A DNA stretch of 64,000 bases from Brevibacterium ravenspurgense (GTDB taxonomy: Bacteria; Actinomycetota; Actinomycetes; Actinomycetales; Brevibacteriaceae): NCBI RefSeq assembly GCF_001584615.1, contig NZ_LQQC01000008.1:124001-188000 (forward strand), read 5' to 3'. The position numbers and the translations under genes are program-made. The notes beneath the pieces are model-generated. The model saw only the letters and a program-made list of their open reading frames with translations. It made no database searches and had not been told where the DNA came from. This document shows, piece after piece, positions 33,265 to 42,209 of the stretch. Position 1 is the first letter of the stretch. Every line of letters begins with the position of its first letter.

Positions 33265-34971
33265 TCAGAACAAGCCGGAGATGACCCCGTCGTCGTCCAC
33301 GTCGATGGACAGTGCGGCGGGTTTTTTGGGCAGGCCCGGCATGGTCATGATGTCGCCGCAGATGGCGACGATGAAGCCCGCGCCTGCGGACAGGCGCACG
33401 TCGCGGACTGTGACGGTGTGGCCGGTTGGTGCGCCCAGCTGGCTGGCGTCGGTGCTGAATGAGTATTGGGTTTTGGCGATGCACACCGGCAGGTTGCCGT
33501 AGCCGTCGGCGGTGAACATGTCGAGTTTGCGTTTGACCTTCGCGGGCACGTCAATGCCCTCGGCACCGTAGATGCGCGTGGCGATTGCTTCGATTTTGTT
33601 CTCCAGCGGCTGGTCGAGTTCATAGGCGAACTTCGGCTGCGGCTGGGTGCTCTCAGCAGCTTCGATGACAGCTTGGGCGAGATCGATCGCACCGGCTCCA
33701 CCTTTGGCCCAGTGGTCGGCAATGGCGACCGTGGCTATGCCGTCAAGTTCTGTTTTCAACGCTTCGAGTTCAGCATCGGTGTCGCTTGGGAAGCGGTTGA
33801 CGGCGACGACCGTGGGGATGCCGTAGACCTCGCGCAGGTTGTCCAGGTGTTTGCGCAGGTTGGGAAGTCCCTCTTTGAGGGCGTCGATGTTTTCGGTTTC
33901 GAGGTCCGCTTTGGCCACTCCCCCGTGGTATTTGAGGGCACGAACGGTGGCGACGACGACTGCAGCGCTGGGGAAGATCCCTGCGGTTCGGCATTTGATG
34001 TCGAGGAACTTTTCGGCCCCGAGATCAGCTCCGAAGCCGGCTTCTGTGATGGCGTACTGGCCGTGGGTCAGGGCTGCGGTGGTGGCGAGCACGCTGTTGC
34101 ACCCGTGGGCGATGTTGGCGAAGGGGCCGCCGTGGACGAACGCCGGGGTGTGTTCGATGGACTGCACCAGGTTGGGTGAGAGTGCTTCGGCCAGGAGGGC
34201 CGCCATGGAGCCCTGCACGCCGAGGTCGGCCACTGTGACGGGTTCTTTGTCGAAAGTGCGGGCTACGACGATGCGACCTAAGCGGTCTTTGAGGTCTTTG
34301 ATGGAGGTGGCCAGGCAGAAGACGGCCATGACTTCGCTGGCTACAACGATGTCGAAGGCGTCTTCGCGGGGCATGCCGCCGGTGAAGCCGCCCAGGCCGA
34401 TGGCGATTTGGCGCAGGGCGCGGTCGTTGAGGTCGACAACGCGGCGGATCTCGACGCGGCGCGGGTCGATGCCGAGTTCGTTGCCGTGCTGCAGGTGGTT
34501 GTCGAGTACGGCTGCGGCGAGGTTGTTGGCAAGTGCGATGGCGTTGAAGTCGCCGGTGAAGTGCAGGTTGATGTCTTCCATGGGCAGCACTTGCGCGTAT
34601 CCGCCGCCGGCGGCACCGCCTTTCATGCCGAAGACAGGGCCCAGGGATGGTTCGCGCAGGGCAAGCACGGCTGGGTGTTTGCCGGCTGGGATGTCCCAGT
34701 CTTCCTGCTGTGCCAGTTGGTTGATGCCGTCGGCTAGGCCGATGCTCGTGGTTGTTTTGCCTTCGCCGGCTGGGGTGGGGCTCATGGCGGTGACGAGGAT
34801 GAGCTTGCCCTGCTCGGCGCCGTTACCGCGCCGAACAACATCAGGTGCGGGCACTTTCGCTTTGTAATGGCCGAACGGAATGATGTCGTCAGCGCCGAGT
34901 CCCACCGACTGGGCAATCGAGTCGATGCGCTCAATCTGAACTTTGCGTGCGATCTCCTGGTCAACAGTCAT
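33265..34971 (-). CDS. fhs: Formate-tetrahydrofolate ligase
   Basis: This 568-residue enzyme makes 10-formyltetrahydrofolate from formate, ATP and tetrahydrofolate. The P-loop TPAGEGKTTTSIGLADGI spans about residues 66-83, followed by LREPSLGPVFGMKGGAAGGG and the FTGDFNAI and HGGPFANIAHGCNS blocks, all canonical. Length is normal for the family. The ATG at 34971 has no clear ribosome-binding site; a weak -10-like GACACT lies six bases upstream, so a leaderless start is possible. The gene stands alone between hairpins. Confidence 0.97.
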   Translation of the reverse strand: MTVDQEIARKVQIERIDSIAQSVGLGADDIIPFGHYKAKVPAPDVVRRGNGAEQGKLILVTAMSPTPAGEGKTTTSIGLADGINQLAQQEDWDIPAGKHPAVLALREPSLGPVFGMKGGAAGGGYAQVLPMEDINLHFTGDFNAIALANNLAAAVLDNHLQHGNELGIDPRRVEIRRVVDLNDRALRQIAIGLGGFTGGMPREDAFDIVVASEVMAVFCLATSIKDLKDRLGRIVVARTFDKEPVTVADLGVQGSMAALLAEALSPNLVQSIEHTPAFVHGGPFANIAHGCNSVLATTAALTHGQYAITEAGFGADLGAEKFLDIKCRTAGIFPSAAVVVATVRALKYHGGVAKADLETENIDALKEGLPNLRKHLDNLREVYGIPTVVAVNRFPSDTDAELEALKTELDGIATVAIADHWAKGGAGAIDLAQAVIEAAESTQPQPKFAYELDQPLENKIEAIATRIYGAEGIDVPAKVKRKLDMFTADGYGNLPVCIAKTQYSFSTDASQLGAPTGHTVTVRDVRLSAGAGFIVAICGDIMTMPGLPKKPAALSIDVDDDGVISGLF

Positions 34972-35020
34972 GAGACCAGTGTCTCACCGAAGGCGGCCGT
35001 TTAGCTTGTCGAATCCCAAG

Positions 35021-35055
35021 AAGGGAGGCACTGACGCCATGTCAATGCCTCCCTT
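35021..35055. terminator. Hairpin between the TagF-like gene and fhs
   Basis: The arms AAGGGAGGCACTGAC (from 35021) and GTCAATGCCTCCCTT (to 35055) pair with one mismatch around a short loop. It lies directly behind the TagF-like stop on the minus strand. No clear U-run follows on the minus strand. Confidence 0.55.
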
Positions 35056-35080
35056 TAACAGCTGTACGAGCAGCTAAGAC

Positions 35081-38000
35081 TCAGTGGTCTTGTTGCTGAA
35101 CCAACCGGACGATCTCATCAGCAATTCGTTCTGCGGAATGACCGTCTTCGTGGGGCAGATAGTTTGCGACAAACTCGTCGTACTTGTCTTTGTATTCGTC
35201 CAGCCCCTCCGTGATAGCCATATTCAATGCGTCGCCTAGTTCTGCAGTAGTGCGCACAATCGGGCCAGGCACGGTTGATTCGTAGTCCAGGTACATTCCA
35301 CGGCTGTTCTCAAGGTAGTCCTCGAGGTCAGGAGCGAAGAAGACCATTGGCCGGCGAGTGGCGGCAAAGTCGAACATGATGGACGAATAGTCAGCGATCA
35401 GCACGTCGGTAGCCGCAAGCAGTGTTTGCGCGTCGGGGAACTCGGTTACATCGATGACGAACTCGTCTCCGACCAGCTCCATGGCCTTGACGTTTGAATG
35501 TGCCCGAATTCCCAGGCGAACATTGCTCGGAAGAGCCTGCTTTAAACGCTCAAAGTCAATGCCGATGTCCAGGTGATAGCCGACACCGGCTTTCTGCGAC
35601 GCATCACGGAATGTCGGCGCGTAGAGGACGAAAATCTCGTCATTGCGTAGCCCGAGGTTGGCTCGGGTTTTTGCACGTGCTTCGCGGTGCTGTTCGGGGT
35701 TAGCAAGCACATCCACTCGTGGATAGCCGTCAACAATAGTGCGCGCCGCTGACGAGAATGCGGAGTCGAACTTCTCAGCGGCAAAGTCAGACTGTGCCAG
35801 CAGAATGTCCCAATACTGGGTTTCGCGCTGCACTTTAGCGCGGTACTCCGGCGAAAGGCCGGCGCTGTGCACGTCAGCCCCGATCATTTTCAGCGGGGTA
35901 CCGTGCCACGTCTGCACGTACAGCTGTCCAGGCTGCTTACGGAAATAGCTTGGGAACTCGCAGTTATTGACGATAATTTGGCTGGTGAACAGAGCCTCGA
36001 TGTACTTTGCGGAGTGAGTGATTACCGTTTCGGTACCTTCAGGGCTTGCGAAGCTGTCTTGCGCGTTCGACCAATAGAACTTCCAATCTGGCAGACGCTT
36101 GCGAAGTTCGAAGTAAAGAGGCTCCGGAATATCCCCCGCGCGTTTTCCGAAAAAGGACTCAAACAGAATGGCCTTGTCCAGTGGCTTGTCAACATGAGCG
36201 CGAACAGCGCCCTCGATCACTCGAGCCCGATTGTATGTCCCCTTCTCAGCAAACTTCACCGGCGGCACGAGCCGCAGCCAAAGGGAACGAGTCTTCGCAG
36301 TACGGGTGGCAATAGCAGCGGGGACAGCTTCATCAAACACCTCAGGCAACGATTTTGCCGCCTCCTCAGAAAGGCGAACCCATTTTCTTGCTGTGGCACC
36401 CGTATGACTGTTCACGCCTTCGATTACGAAGTTGTAGCCGCCGGCAGGCAAAGGCATTGTGTTGCCGAACCAGTCTTCCGTGGTCAAGTCAACCCTCGCA
36501 GCAAATCCACCGTCAGTCCATTCAACATCGGTATCTGCAACCGTCTTGCCATCGCGCCGCAAAGCCAAGCTGGTGGGCTTCCACTCGGCAGGCAGTTCAA
36601 ACCGGCCGTTGAAAGTCATTCGCGTATGACCGCCCTCAGAAACAATGGCATAAGAATCAGCCGTAACAAACCACGGATTTTCGTGGATCTTGAGGTTGCC
36701 GGCCACTGTGACTCCAACAAAGAGAGAGCCCTCATCGCGAAGATTCTGGAGCTCGTTGAAACCGCAGCGAGGCTTCAGGGGGGTTTGTTTTTTACCATTG
36801 ACAGCTCGCAGAGTCCAGGTGCTGTCGGCGTTCTTTTCAGCCAAAGATCCACCGAGGGCAGGTAGGACAAATTCAAACCTGCGGCTGCCATCAGTCGAGC
36901 TCTGACCAGAGACCATAAAGTCCTGCGACGATCGCCGATTATGGATCCGCAATTTGTCGAAGCCGGAAACGTTCGCGCCGCGTATTGTGACAGCAAATCG
37001 ACGTTCGGCAAGTTTCTCGATATCAGCCGACACTTGAGCCCTCTTGACGTTGAACCAGAGGTTACCGTCAGATGAGGGCTCAAGAACCCAACGTCGGCCA
37101 TCTTCCACTTTCGAGAATCCAGGGTCCGCAGCCGCTGCTGTTTGGTTGAGAGCACCGGCACGATGGTCGATGTCAATGCCGTTGACCGAGACTCTCGCAA
37201 TAAGCCGCCAGCCCTCTGTGACGTCAAGGTCTTCTGTGTTGATCCGGACTGTGTAGGCAGCATTTTGTGCTGAAACGAGCTGCGACTTGAATCGATTCAA
37301 CAAGCGCGGTTCAAAACGTTCCGCATCGAGTTCGATTTCCTGGTCGCCGTTTCTGTTGATCAACAACATTCTGGGCGTAGCTTCACGGCCGTCAATCAAG
37401 TGGTCGCAATATGCGTGTCCGGCGATCTCAACAAGCGACCCTGTGAGCCATTCGACCCGATCAACGGCGCAGTTGAGTGACACTGAATCTGGCGCTACCT
37501 CAAGTATGTCTTGCGGAAGTGGGCCGAAGCGGTTTTCGAAGTCTGCCCCGTCAACCACAAAACCAGCGCCATTTGACTTGAGTTTGAGTCCGGTCCCATG
37601 TTCACTGCGCCAGAGCATCGCCGCAAATGACTCACTGCGCCCTTTATGGACAGCAAGCCACATGGGCAACCTAACCCAAAACGGAAGGTCATTCCATAGG
37701 TCTTCTCCGCTCAGAGTGACAATTTTCTTCAAACCGCCGCTGAAAACGTCCCAGTACTCTTGGCTGGTTCTTTGCGCAACGTCTAGGTACTGGATCAGGT
37801 CACCGGTCAAGACCTTTTTGAACCAACCGTGCCTCGCAGCTTCTGAGCCTTCGTTGAATACGTGTTGAGTGCCGGCCTCCAGTACTGCAAGCCGGTCTGT
37901 AAGGTCGTCAAGGTTCTCTTTACCTTGGGTAATGGACGATCCGTCATCACGAAGCAGCCAGTAATAGACCGGGTGTCGAAGGACGTCGAACGATCGTGCC

Positions 38001-38713
38001 CGCAAGTACGCCTTCGCCATAGGCTCCTGGTCTTCGTAGCGAATGCCGACAGGAAATTCTCCGACAGCCCTCCGGAAGAAATCCATGGAAAAGATCTTGT
38101 TGCAAGCCATAGCGTCTTCGAAGATCTCTGGAAAGTCGTCGATAGTGATGCCAAGCCGATCTTCCGGATGGAACTTCTTGGTCCATGCAGATAGCCAGAC
38201 CTTAGTCCCCTTCTGCCGGTACACTCCACCGCTGACCATGTCGGAGCCAGTACGAAGAATTGTGCGCATCATGACTTGGTAGGCATCACGTGGAATGTGA
38301 TCATCGGAATCGACAAACGTCAAATAGTCGCCGGTCACGTATTCGAGACCCGTGTTTCGAGCAGCACCGAGTCCACCGTTGACCTTACTGATCACTTTGA
38401 CGCGGTTGTCCCAACGCGCGTATCGCCGGGCAATGGCTGCCGAGTTATCGGGACTCCCATCATCAACAACGATGATTTCCAAGTTCCGGTAAGTCTGCTG
38501 AATCAGGCTGTTCAGGCATTTTGCGATATAAGGCTCAACATTGTAGACCGGCACAATGACCGACAACTTGGGTTTGCCGGACTGAGAACCGGTCAGAAGT
38601 GTCACGACCCGCTGCCGCAGAGCTGGGTGAACGCCGTCACGGACTCTGCGCCGCGTTTCTGCTGGCATGCGCTTCACTGCGCGGCCCAGCATTTTTCGAA
38701 CTGCCTGTTTCAT
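35081..38713 (-). CDS. Large GT2-TagF fusion: glycosyltransferase plus CDP-glycerol-type polymerase
   Basis: This 1,210-residue protein is modular. Residues 48-300 are a GT2 domain (LSVIVPVYNVEPYIAKCLNS, IVVDDGSPDNS, FVDSDDHIPRDAYQ). Residues about 330-830 contain beta-rich stretches of no family I recognise, ending with a module that includes RMTFNGRFELPAEW. Residues about 850-1205 are a CDP-glycerol glycerophosphotransferase domain with YVQTWHGTPLKMIGADVHSA near residue 934, VLYAPTFRD, and VLIADYSSIMFDFA near residue 1106. Such fusions polymerise or modify teichoic acids at the cytoplasmic membrane. The ATG at 38713 follows AGAAGGG. It is divergent from the TagB-like gene at 38910, and the region appears somewhat poorer in GC than its neighbours. 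Confidence 0.9.
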   Translation of the reverse strand: MKQAVRKMLGRAVKRMPAETRRRVRDGVHPALRQRVVTLLTGSQSGKPKLSVIVPVYNVEPYIAKCLNSLIQQTYRNLEIIVVDDGSPDNSAAIARRYARWDNRVKVISKVNGGLGAARNTGLEYVTGDYLTFVDSDDHIPRDAYQVMMRTILRTGSDMVSGGVYRQKGTKVWLSAWTKKFHPEDRLGITIDDFPEIFEDAMACNKIFSMDFFRRAVGEFPVGIRYEDQEPMAKAYLRARSFDVLRHPVYYWLLRDDGSSITQGKENLDDLTDRLAVLEAGTQHVFNEGSEAARHGWFKKVLTGDLIQYLDVAQRTSQEYWDVFSGGLKKIVTLSGEDLWNDLPFWVRLPMWLAVHKGRSESFAAMLWRSEHGTGLKLKSNGAGFVVDGADFENRFGPLPQDILEVAPDSVSLNCAVDRVEWLTGSLVEIAGHAYCDHLIDGREATPRMLLINRNGDQEIELDAERFEPRLLNRFKSQLVSAQNAAYTVRINTEDLDVTEGWRLIARVSVNGIDIDHRAGALNQTAAAADPGFSKVEDGRRWVLEPSSDGNLWFNVKRAQVSADIEKLAERRFAVTIRGANVSGFDKLRIHNRRSSQDFMVSGQSSTDGSRRFEFVLPALGGSLAEKNADSTWTLRAVNGKKQTPLKPRCGFNELQNLRDEGSLFVGVTVAGNLKIHENPWFVTADSYAIVSEGGHTRMTFNGRFELPAEWKPTSLALRRDGKTVADTDVEWTDGGFAARVDLTTEDWFGNTMPLPAGGYNFVIEGVNSHTGATARKWVRLSEEAAKSLPEVFDEAVPAAIATRTAKTRSLWLRLVPPVKFAEKGTYNRARVIEGAVRAHVDKPLDKAILFESFFGKRAGDIPEPLYFELRKRLPDWKFYWSNAQDSFASPEGTETVITHSAKYIEALFTSQIIVNNCEFPSYFRKQPGQLYVQTWHGTPLKMIGADVHSAGLSPEYRAKVQRETQYWDILLAQSDFAAEKFDSAFSSAARTIVDGYPRVDVLANPEQHREARAKTRANLGLRNDEIFVLYAPTFRDASQKAGVGYHLDIGIDFERLKQALPSNVRLGIRAHSNVKAMELVGDEFVIDVTEFPDAQTLLAATDVLIADYSSIMFDFAATRRPMVFFAPDLEDYLENSRGMYLDYESTVPGPIVRTTAELGDALNMAITEGLDEYKDKYDEFVANYLPHEDGHSAERIADEIVRLVQQQDH

Positions 38714-38909
38714 TGAACCCTTCTGTCCATTGAATATTCACGCTGTGTTCAATCGAATTGACCCTTTATCCTATCCCGTCGCCCTCTCCCAGAACCGGCT
38801 CCCAGCTTGGCGAGTTGTAGTTTCTGCGACCTGGATAAAGAACGCACAGCCGCCAGTCTTCCTCGCGGCCATTACAATGTCTTCGACTTGTTGTATCCCA
38901 GGAGGGCTC
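38714..38909. promoter_or_regulatory. Divergent intergenic region between TagF-like and TagB-like genes
   Basis: This stretch of about 196 bases must hold promoters for both genes. I cannot define clear -35/-10 pairs. The right-hand gene has a strong AGGAGG site at its end. Confidence 0.4.
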
Positions 38910-40187
38910 GTGCGTCAGTTTGTTCGCGACACCATTCTCACAGTCCTGCGATCCCGCGCGTGGAAAGCCACGAGCCAGCGGATCCGCGGTACTCGAGACT
39001 TCACACTGACAGCCCGGGAGTACGAAAACAGCGCGGCTCCTGGCGCCAAGGCGCTTGTCTACTTTGGCGACACTCACTCGAAGCTCTACCAGCTCGACCA
39101 GTGGCTGCCGGTTCTGGAGGAGCTCAACAAAACAGTTCCCACCGCGGTACTCCTCCGCCGCCCTTCTGCAATTACCGAAACAGCGGAGGCCACTACCCTG
39201 CCAATCGTGTTCCGTCAGAGCTTTGACGACATGATGACGTATGTGGAAGAACACCAGCCGAAGCTGATCCTCTATGTCAACAACGGTCAATCAAACTTTC
39301 AGCTCCTGAGTTACGCGCCCGCGGTACACGTTCACATCAACCACGGTGAATCCGACAAGCTGTCCATGGTCTCAAACCAAGCAAAGGCCTATGACGCCGT
39401 GTTCACAGCAGGCCCCGCCGCACTGCGCAGACACCAGCGGGCACTTGTCGATTTCGACGAATCCAAACTGATCGAAGTTGGCAGGCCCCAGCTTGACCTC
39501 GACTACGAACCTGAACTTCCCACAAGCGACAAACGCACTGTCATGTATGCGCCAACGTGGGAAGGCGAGAACGACAACAACAACTACACATCGATCGACT
39601 GCTTCGGCCCCGCTATCGCTGCCGCTGCTCTCGCAACGCCGAACACACGTCTCATCTATAAACCGCACCCTCGTGTGGCTGATTCACAGGACGAGGGAAT
39701 GCGGGCCGGTCACGCCATGATTCTTGAGCTGATCGAGAAAGCTAACGCTGAGGGTGGCGAGCACCTTGTTCTGACCGAGGGCAACATCCTGGCCATGTTC
39801 GACGATGTTGACCTCATGATCACCGATATTTCCAGTGTCGGTTTGGACTTCCTCTACCTCAAAGCAGACAGTCCGCTGCTGCTGACGGACCGCCGTACAA
39901 ACCGCGCCAAGCTTGTCGACGAATCCCCAATCGCTTCCAGCGTGCCGATCATCGACGACTCAACGGTCAATGACATCCAGACGATGATCGAAGCAGAGCT
40001 GACAAGCGGCGGCAATACAGAAGCCCGCGCCGAAGCGCGAGCTCTGTACTTCGGAAACCACGAGGTCGGCGAGTCCAAGCAGGCGTTCATATCAACCGTT
40101 GAACGCCTTATTGCCGAACGCGAAGCGAAGCACATCAACCGCAACTACATGGTGTCAGCGGCCGAAGCCAAAGACGGCAACCCCTGA
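38910..40187 (+). CDS. TagB/TagF-like CDP-glycerol glycerophosphotransferase family protein
   Basis: This 425-residue protein carries the C-terminal blocks of the CDP-glycerol glycerophosphotransferase family: VHINHGESDKLSMVSNQ, VMYAPTWEGEN, LIYKPHPR and MITDISSVGLDFLYL. These enzymes transfer glycerol phosphate or ribitol phosphate units to lipid-linked wall polymers. GTG at 38910 is chosen for its AGGAGG site; the open frame upstream to 38667 lies in the divergent intergenic region. The protein at 50397 is a paralogue sharing the HGES-x-K-x-SMVSNQ-x-KAYD motif. Confidence 0.9.
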   Translation: MRQFVRDTILTVLRSRAWKATSQRIRGTRDFTLTAREYENSAAPGAKALVYFGDTHSKLYQLDQWLPVLEELNKTVPTAVLLRRPSAITETAEATTLPIVFRQSFDDMMTYVEEHQPKLILYVNNGQSNFQLLSYAPAVHVHINHGESDKLSMVSNQAKAYDAVFTAGPAALRRHQRALVDFDESKLIEVGRPQLDLDYEPELPTSDKRTVMYAPTWEGENDNNNYTSIDCFGPAIAAAALATPNTRLIYKPHPRVADSQDEGMRAGHAMILELIEKANAEGGEHLVLTEGNILAMFDDVDLMITDISSVGLDFLYLKADSPLLLTDRRTNRAKLVDESPIASSVPIIDDSTVNDIQTMIEAELTSGGNTEARAEARALYFGNHEVGESKQAFISTVERLIAEREAKHINRNYMVSAAEAKDGNP

Positions 40188-40288
40188 TCGAAAAATACAC
40201 GAGCTATCGCTGCCTACCCCCACCAAACCAGGCGAGAGTCACCTTCCGGTCAGATCAACCGCAGAGGTCAATAGCCCATTCGGCCAAG

Positions 40289-41197
40289 TCATTTGCGTCC
40301 TAGAGTTCGCTGCAGTTTACGGCTGGCCCGCTTCAGCAACGGATTCTTGGATTTATAGACACGGCGCATCGCCTCATCGACGTAAACAGAAACCGGATCG
40401 AGATCTTGCGCGGCCGCTGAGCCGAACGCCTTATCAGCCGGTGAAGGGTCCGCACTCATCTTTCTAGATACCCGCTCCCAGTGCGGATCCTCGCTGAGTG
40501 CGCGTTTAAACAATTTACTGAGACGTGTATTAGATTCCATGACCTCATCACGACTCGCCTTACCAAACTTCGGGAAAAGCATTTTGTTGTACAGCTGGAT
40601 CAGCAGCGTGCGCTTGTGCAAAATATCTGCAGGACGGCCAGGTTCCAGAAGAAGGTCAGTCTCGGTGTAATGAATTGGCGCACAGATCTCCCGGTCCATC
40701 TGGACGTAGTCAATTTTTTCAGCAAGTGGCCACAGAATGTCGTAGCCGATACCTGCCCATTTCTGCTTGAGATCGCCGTCCAGCACACGGTCCGCACCTT
40801 CCAGCCATTTTTGAATCAAGGGGTGGCCAGGAACCGACGCGACCAACCCAATACTCGGCTGGTTCGGCTGCCAACCGTAGAACAAGGCTCCAGACTTTTC
40901 GATGAGGTCCGTAATCATGCTTAATGGGCGAAACACAATTGTATCTACGTCCATCCACATGCCGCCGTTCTGAGCTAAAACCGCTGCGCGAATATAATCA
41001 GCCTTGTGGGCAACTTCGGGAATATCTGAGAAGTCAGAACGCAAACCGGAAACGTAGTCATTCACGTTTTCAGGGTTCAACTCAACTAGGTCCCAATCGC
41101 CTTTGTGCTTGAGGATTGTATCCTTGCACAGGCTGATGTAGCCGGGCATCTGGCTAGAGTATTTATTCTCCCAGTAGATCCAGATAGTTTTATTCAC
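40289..41197 (-). CDS. Capsular-polysaccharide-type glycosyltransferase (GT32/Caps_synth-like)
   Basis: This 302-residue protein begins TIWIYWENKYSSQMPGYISL and carries HKADYIRAAVLAQNGGMWMD with the DVD metal motif immediately after, as in GT32-like DXD sugar transferases of capsule loci. It should act in the cytoplasm, adding a sugar to a surface-polymer intermediate. The start is GTG at 41197 with GAAGGGG some distance upstream. By eye this gene and its flanks are clearly lower in GC than the teichoic genes on both sides, so it may have been acquired separately. Spaces of about 100 bases to the left and 130 bases to the right hold no other gene. Confidence 0.85.
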   Translation of the reverse strand: MNKTIWIYWENKYSSQMPGYISLCKDTILKHKGDWDLVELNPENVNDYVSGLRSDFSDIPEVAHKADYIRAAVLAQNGGMWMDVDTIVFRPLSMITDLIEKSGALFYGWQPNQPSIGLVASVPGHPLIQKWLEGADRVLDGDLKQKWAGIGYDILWPLAEKIDYVQMDREICAPIHYTETDLLLEPGRPADILHKRTLLIQLYNKMLFPKFGKASRDEVMESNTRLSKLFKRALSEDPHWERVSRKMSADPSPADKAFGSAAAQDLDPVSVYVDEAMRRVYKSKNPLLKRASRKLQRTLGRK

Positions 41198-41327
41198 GAA
41201 ACACCAACCCCTTCAAACAGCCTGATGCGACGATCCGCGGAATAAACCCTTAACGCGACGCGACAATGTTCAGCGCTCAACCTTCAAGTCGGAGAGAAGT
41301 ATTGTCTTCGGCAAAGAAAAGCATAGC

Positions 41328-42209
41328 TCAGATCACCGGAGGGCGGCCCTTGAAGCTCATGCGCAAGACACCGCGTTTGCTGAGTTTGGCCTCGTCTTCT
41401 TCGCCATCCCACGGGTCGTCTCGCCACCCGTCAGCCCATCCTTTGAACCATGGTTTGAGCTGCTCGGGCTTACGTGCCCACCTGATCACCTGGACGCCTG
41501 TCCATGAGCCCACGTACGCCCAGCTGAATGGCCAAGGCAGGTTCCTACGGGCCAGCCACACGCGGTTACGAGCGTTCATGTAGAAGTATTCGTCATGGCG
41601 CTTCGGGTCAATCACGGGGTGGGCCACAGCAAGGTCGCCCATGTACCACACGTCATAGCCGGCATCCCATACGCGCCATGCCAGTTCGATGCCTTCGTGG
41701 GCGTACCAGAACGATCCCGGCCAGCCCCCGCATTCATCGAAGGCCTTGCGCTGCATGCCGATGGCGCCTTCCCATACAGAGAACACATTCGATGAATGGC
41801 TTGCAGATTTCTTGCGCAAACGCGGAATCCACCGCTTAGGCGCATTCGGGTTGTCCGGATCAACCACACGGGGCTGAACCAGACCAACACTGGGATTTTC
41901 ACGCATGTACTGCGCCATCCGCCACAGCGTGTCCTCATCCGGCAGCCAGGCATCGTCATCGAGGAAGAACAGGAACTCGCCCTTGACCAGGGGCACACCA
42001 GCATTGCGTCCGGCAGGAATTCCCACGTTTTCGGGCAGCATGTGGGTTTTGACTTCCTCCGGCAGCCCCACGGGATCCCACCCATTGCCCACGCACACAA
42101 CGTCAAGGTTGACGTTCCGCTGGGACAGCAGCGAATCAATGCCCCGTTTCAGGTCATCCATGCGCTTGCCCATGGTGAGGATGACAACGCCGTAGTCAAA
42201 AACTTCCAT
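41328..42209 (-). CDS. Glycosyltransferase family 2 (rhamnosyltransferase-like)
   Basis: This 293-residue protein begins MEVFDYGVVILTMGKRMDDL, has the metal motif FFLDDDAWLPDEDTLW and the acceptor-site region GPGSFWYAHEGIEL-type (here WPGSFWYAHEGIELAWRVWD), followed by HPVIDPKRHDEYFYMNARNR. This layout resembles rhamnosyl/galactofuranosyl-type GT2 enzymes. The ATG at 42209 overlaps the stop of the upstream CDP-alcohol transferase gene (TGATG), so the two are coupled; the in-frame extension to 42296 lies inside that gene. The substrate is not defined. Confidence 0.9.
   Translation of the reverse strand: MEVFDYGVVILTMGKRMDDLKRGIDSLLSQRNVNLDVVCVGNGWDPVGLPEEVKTHMLPENVGIPAGRNAGVPLVKGEFLFFLDDDAWLPDEDTLWRMAQYMRENPSVGLVQPRVVDPDNPNAPKRWIPRLRKKSASHSSNVFSVWEGAIGMQRKAFDECGGWPGSFWYAHEGIELAWRVWDAGYDVWYMGDLAVAHPVIDPKRHDEYFYMNARNRVWLARRNLPWPFSWAYVGSWTGVQVIRWARKPEQLKPWFKGWADGWRDDPWDGEEDEAKLSKRGVLRMSFKGRPPVI

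Noticed and set aside
35021-35055. Possible small RNA or riboswitch
   Set aside because: The stem is a single hairpin between a stop codon and a start on the same strand, best explained as terminator.
38667-38909. Earlier start of the TagB-like protein at 38667
   Set aside because: The extension overlaps the start of the divergent TagF-like gene and has no similarity; AGGAGG precedes the GTG at 38910.
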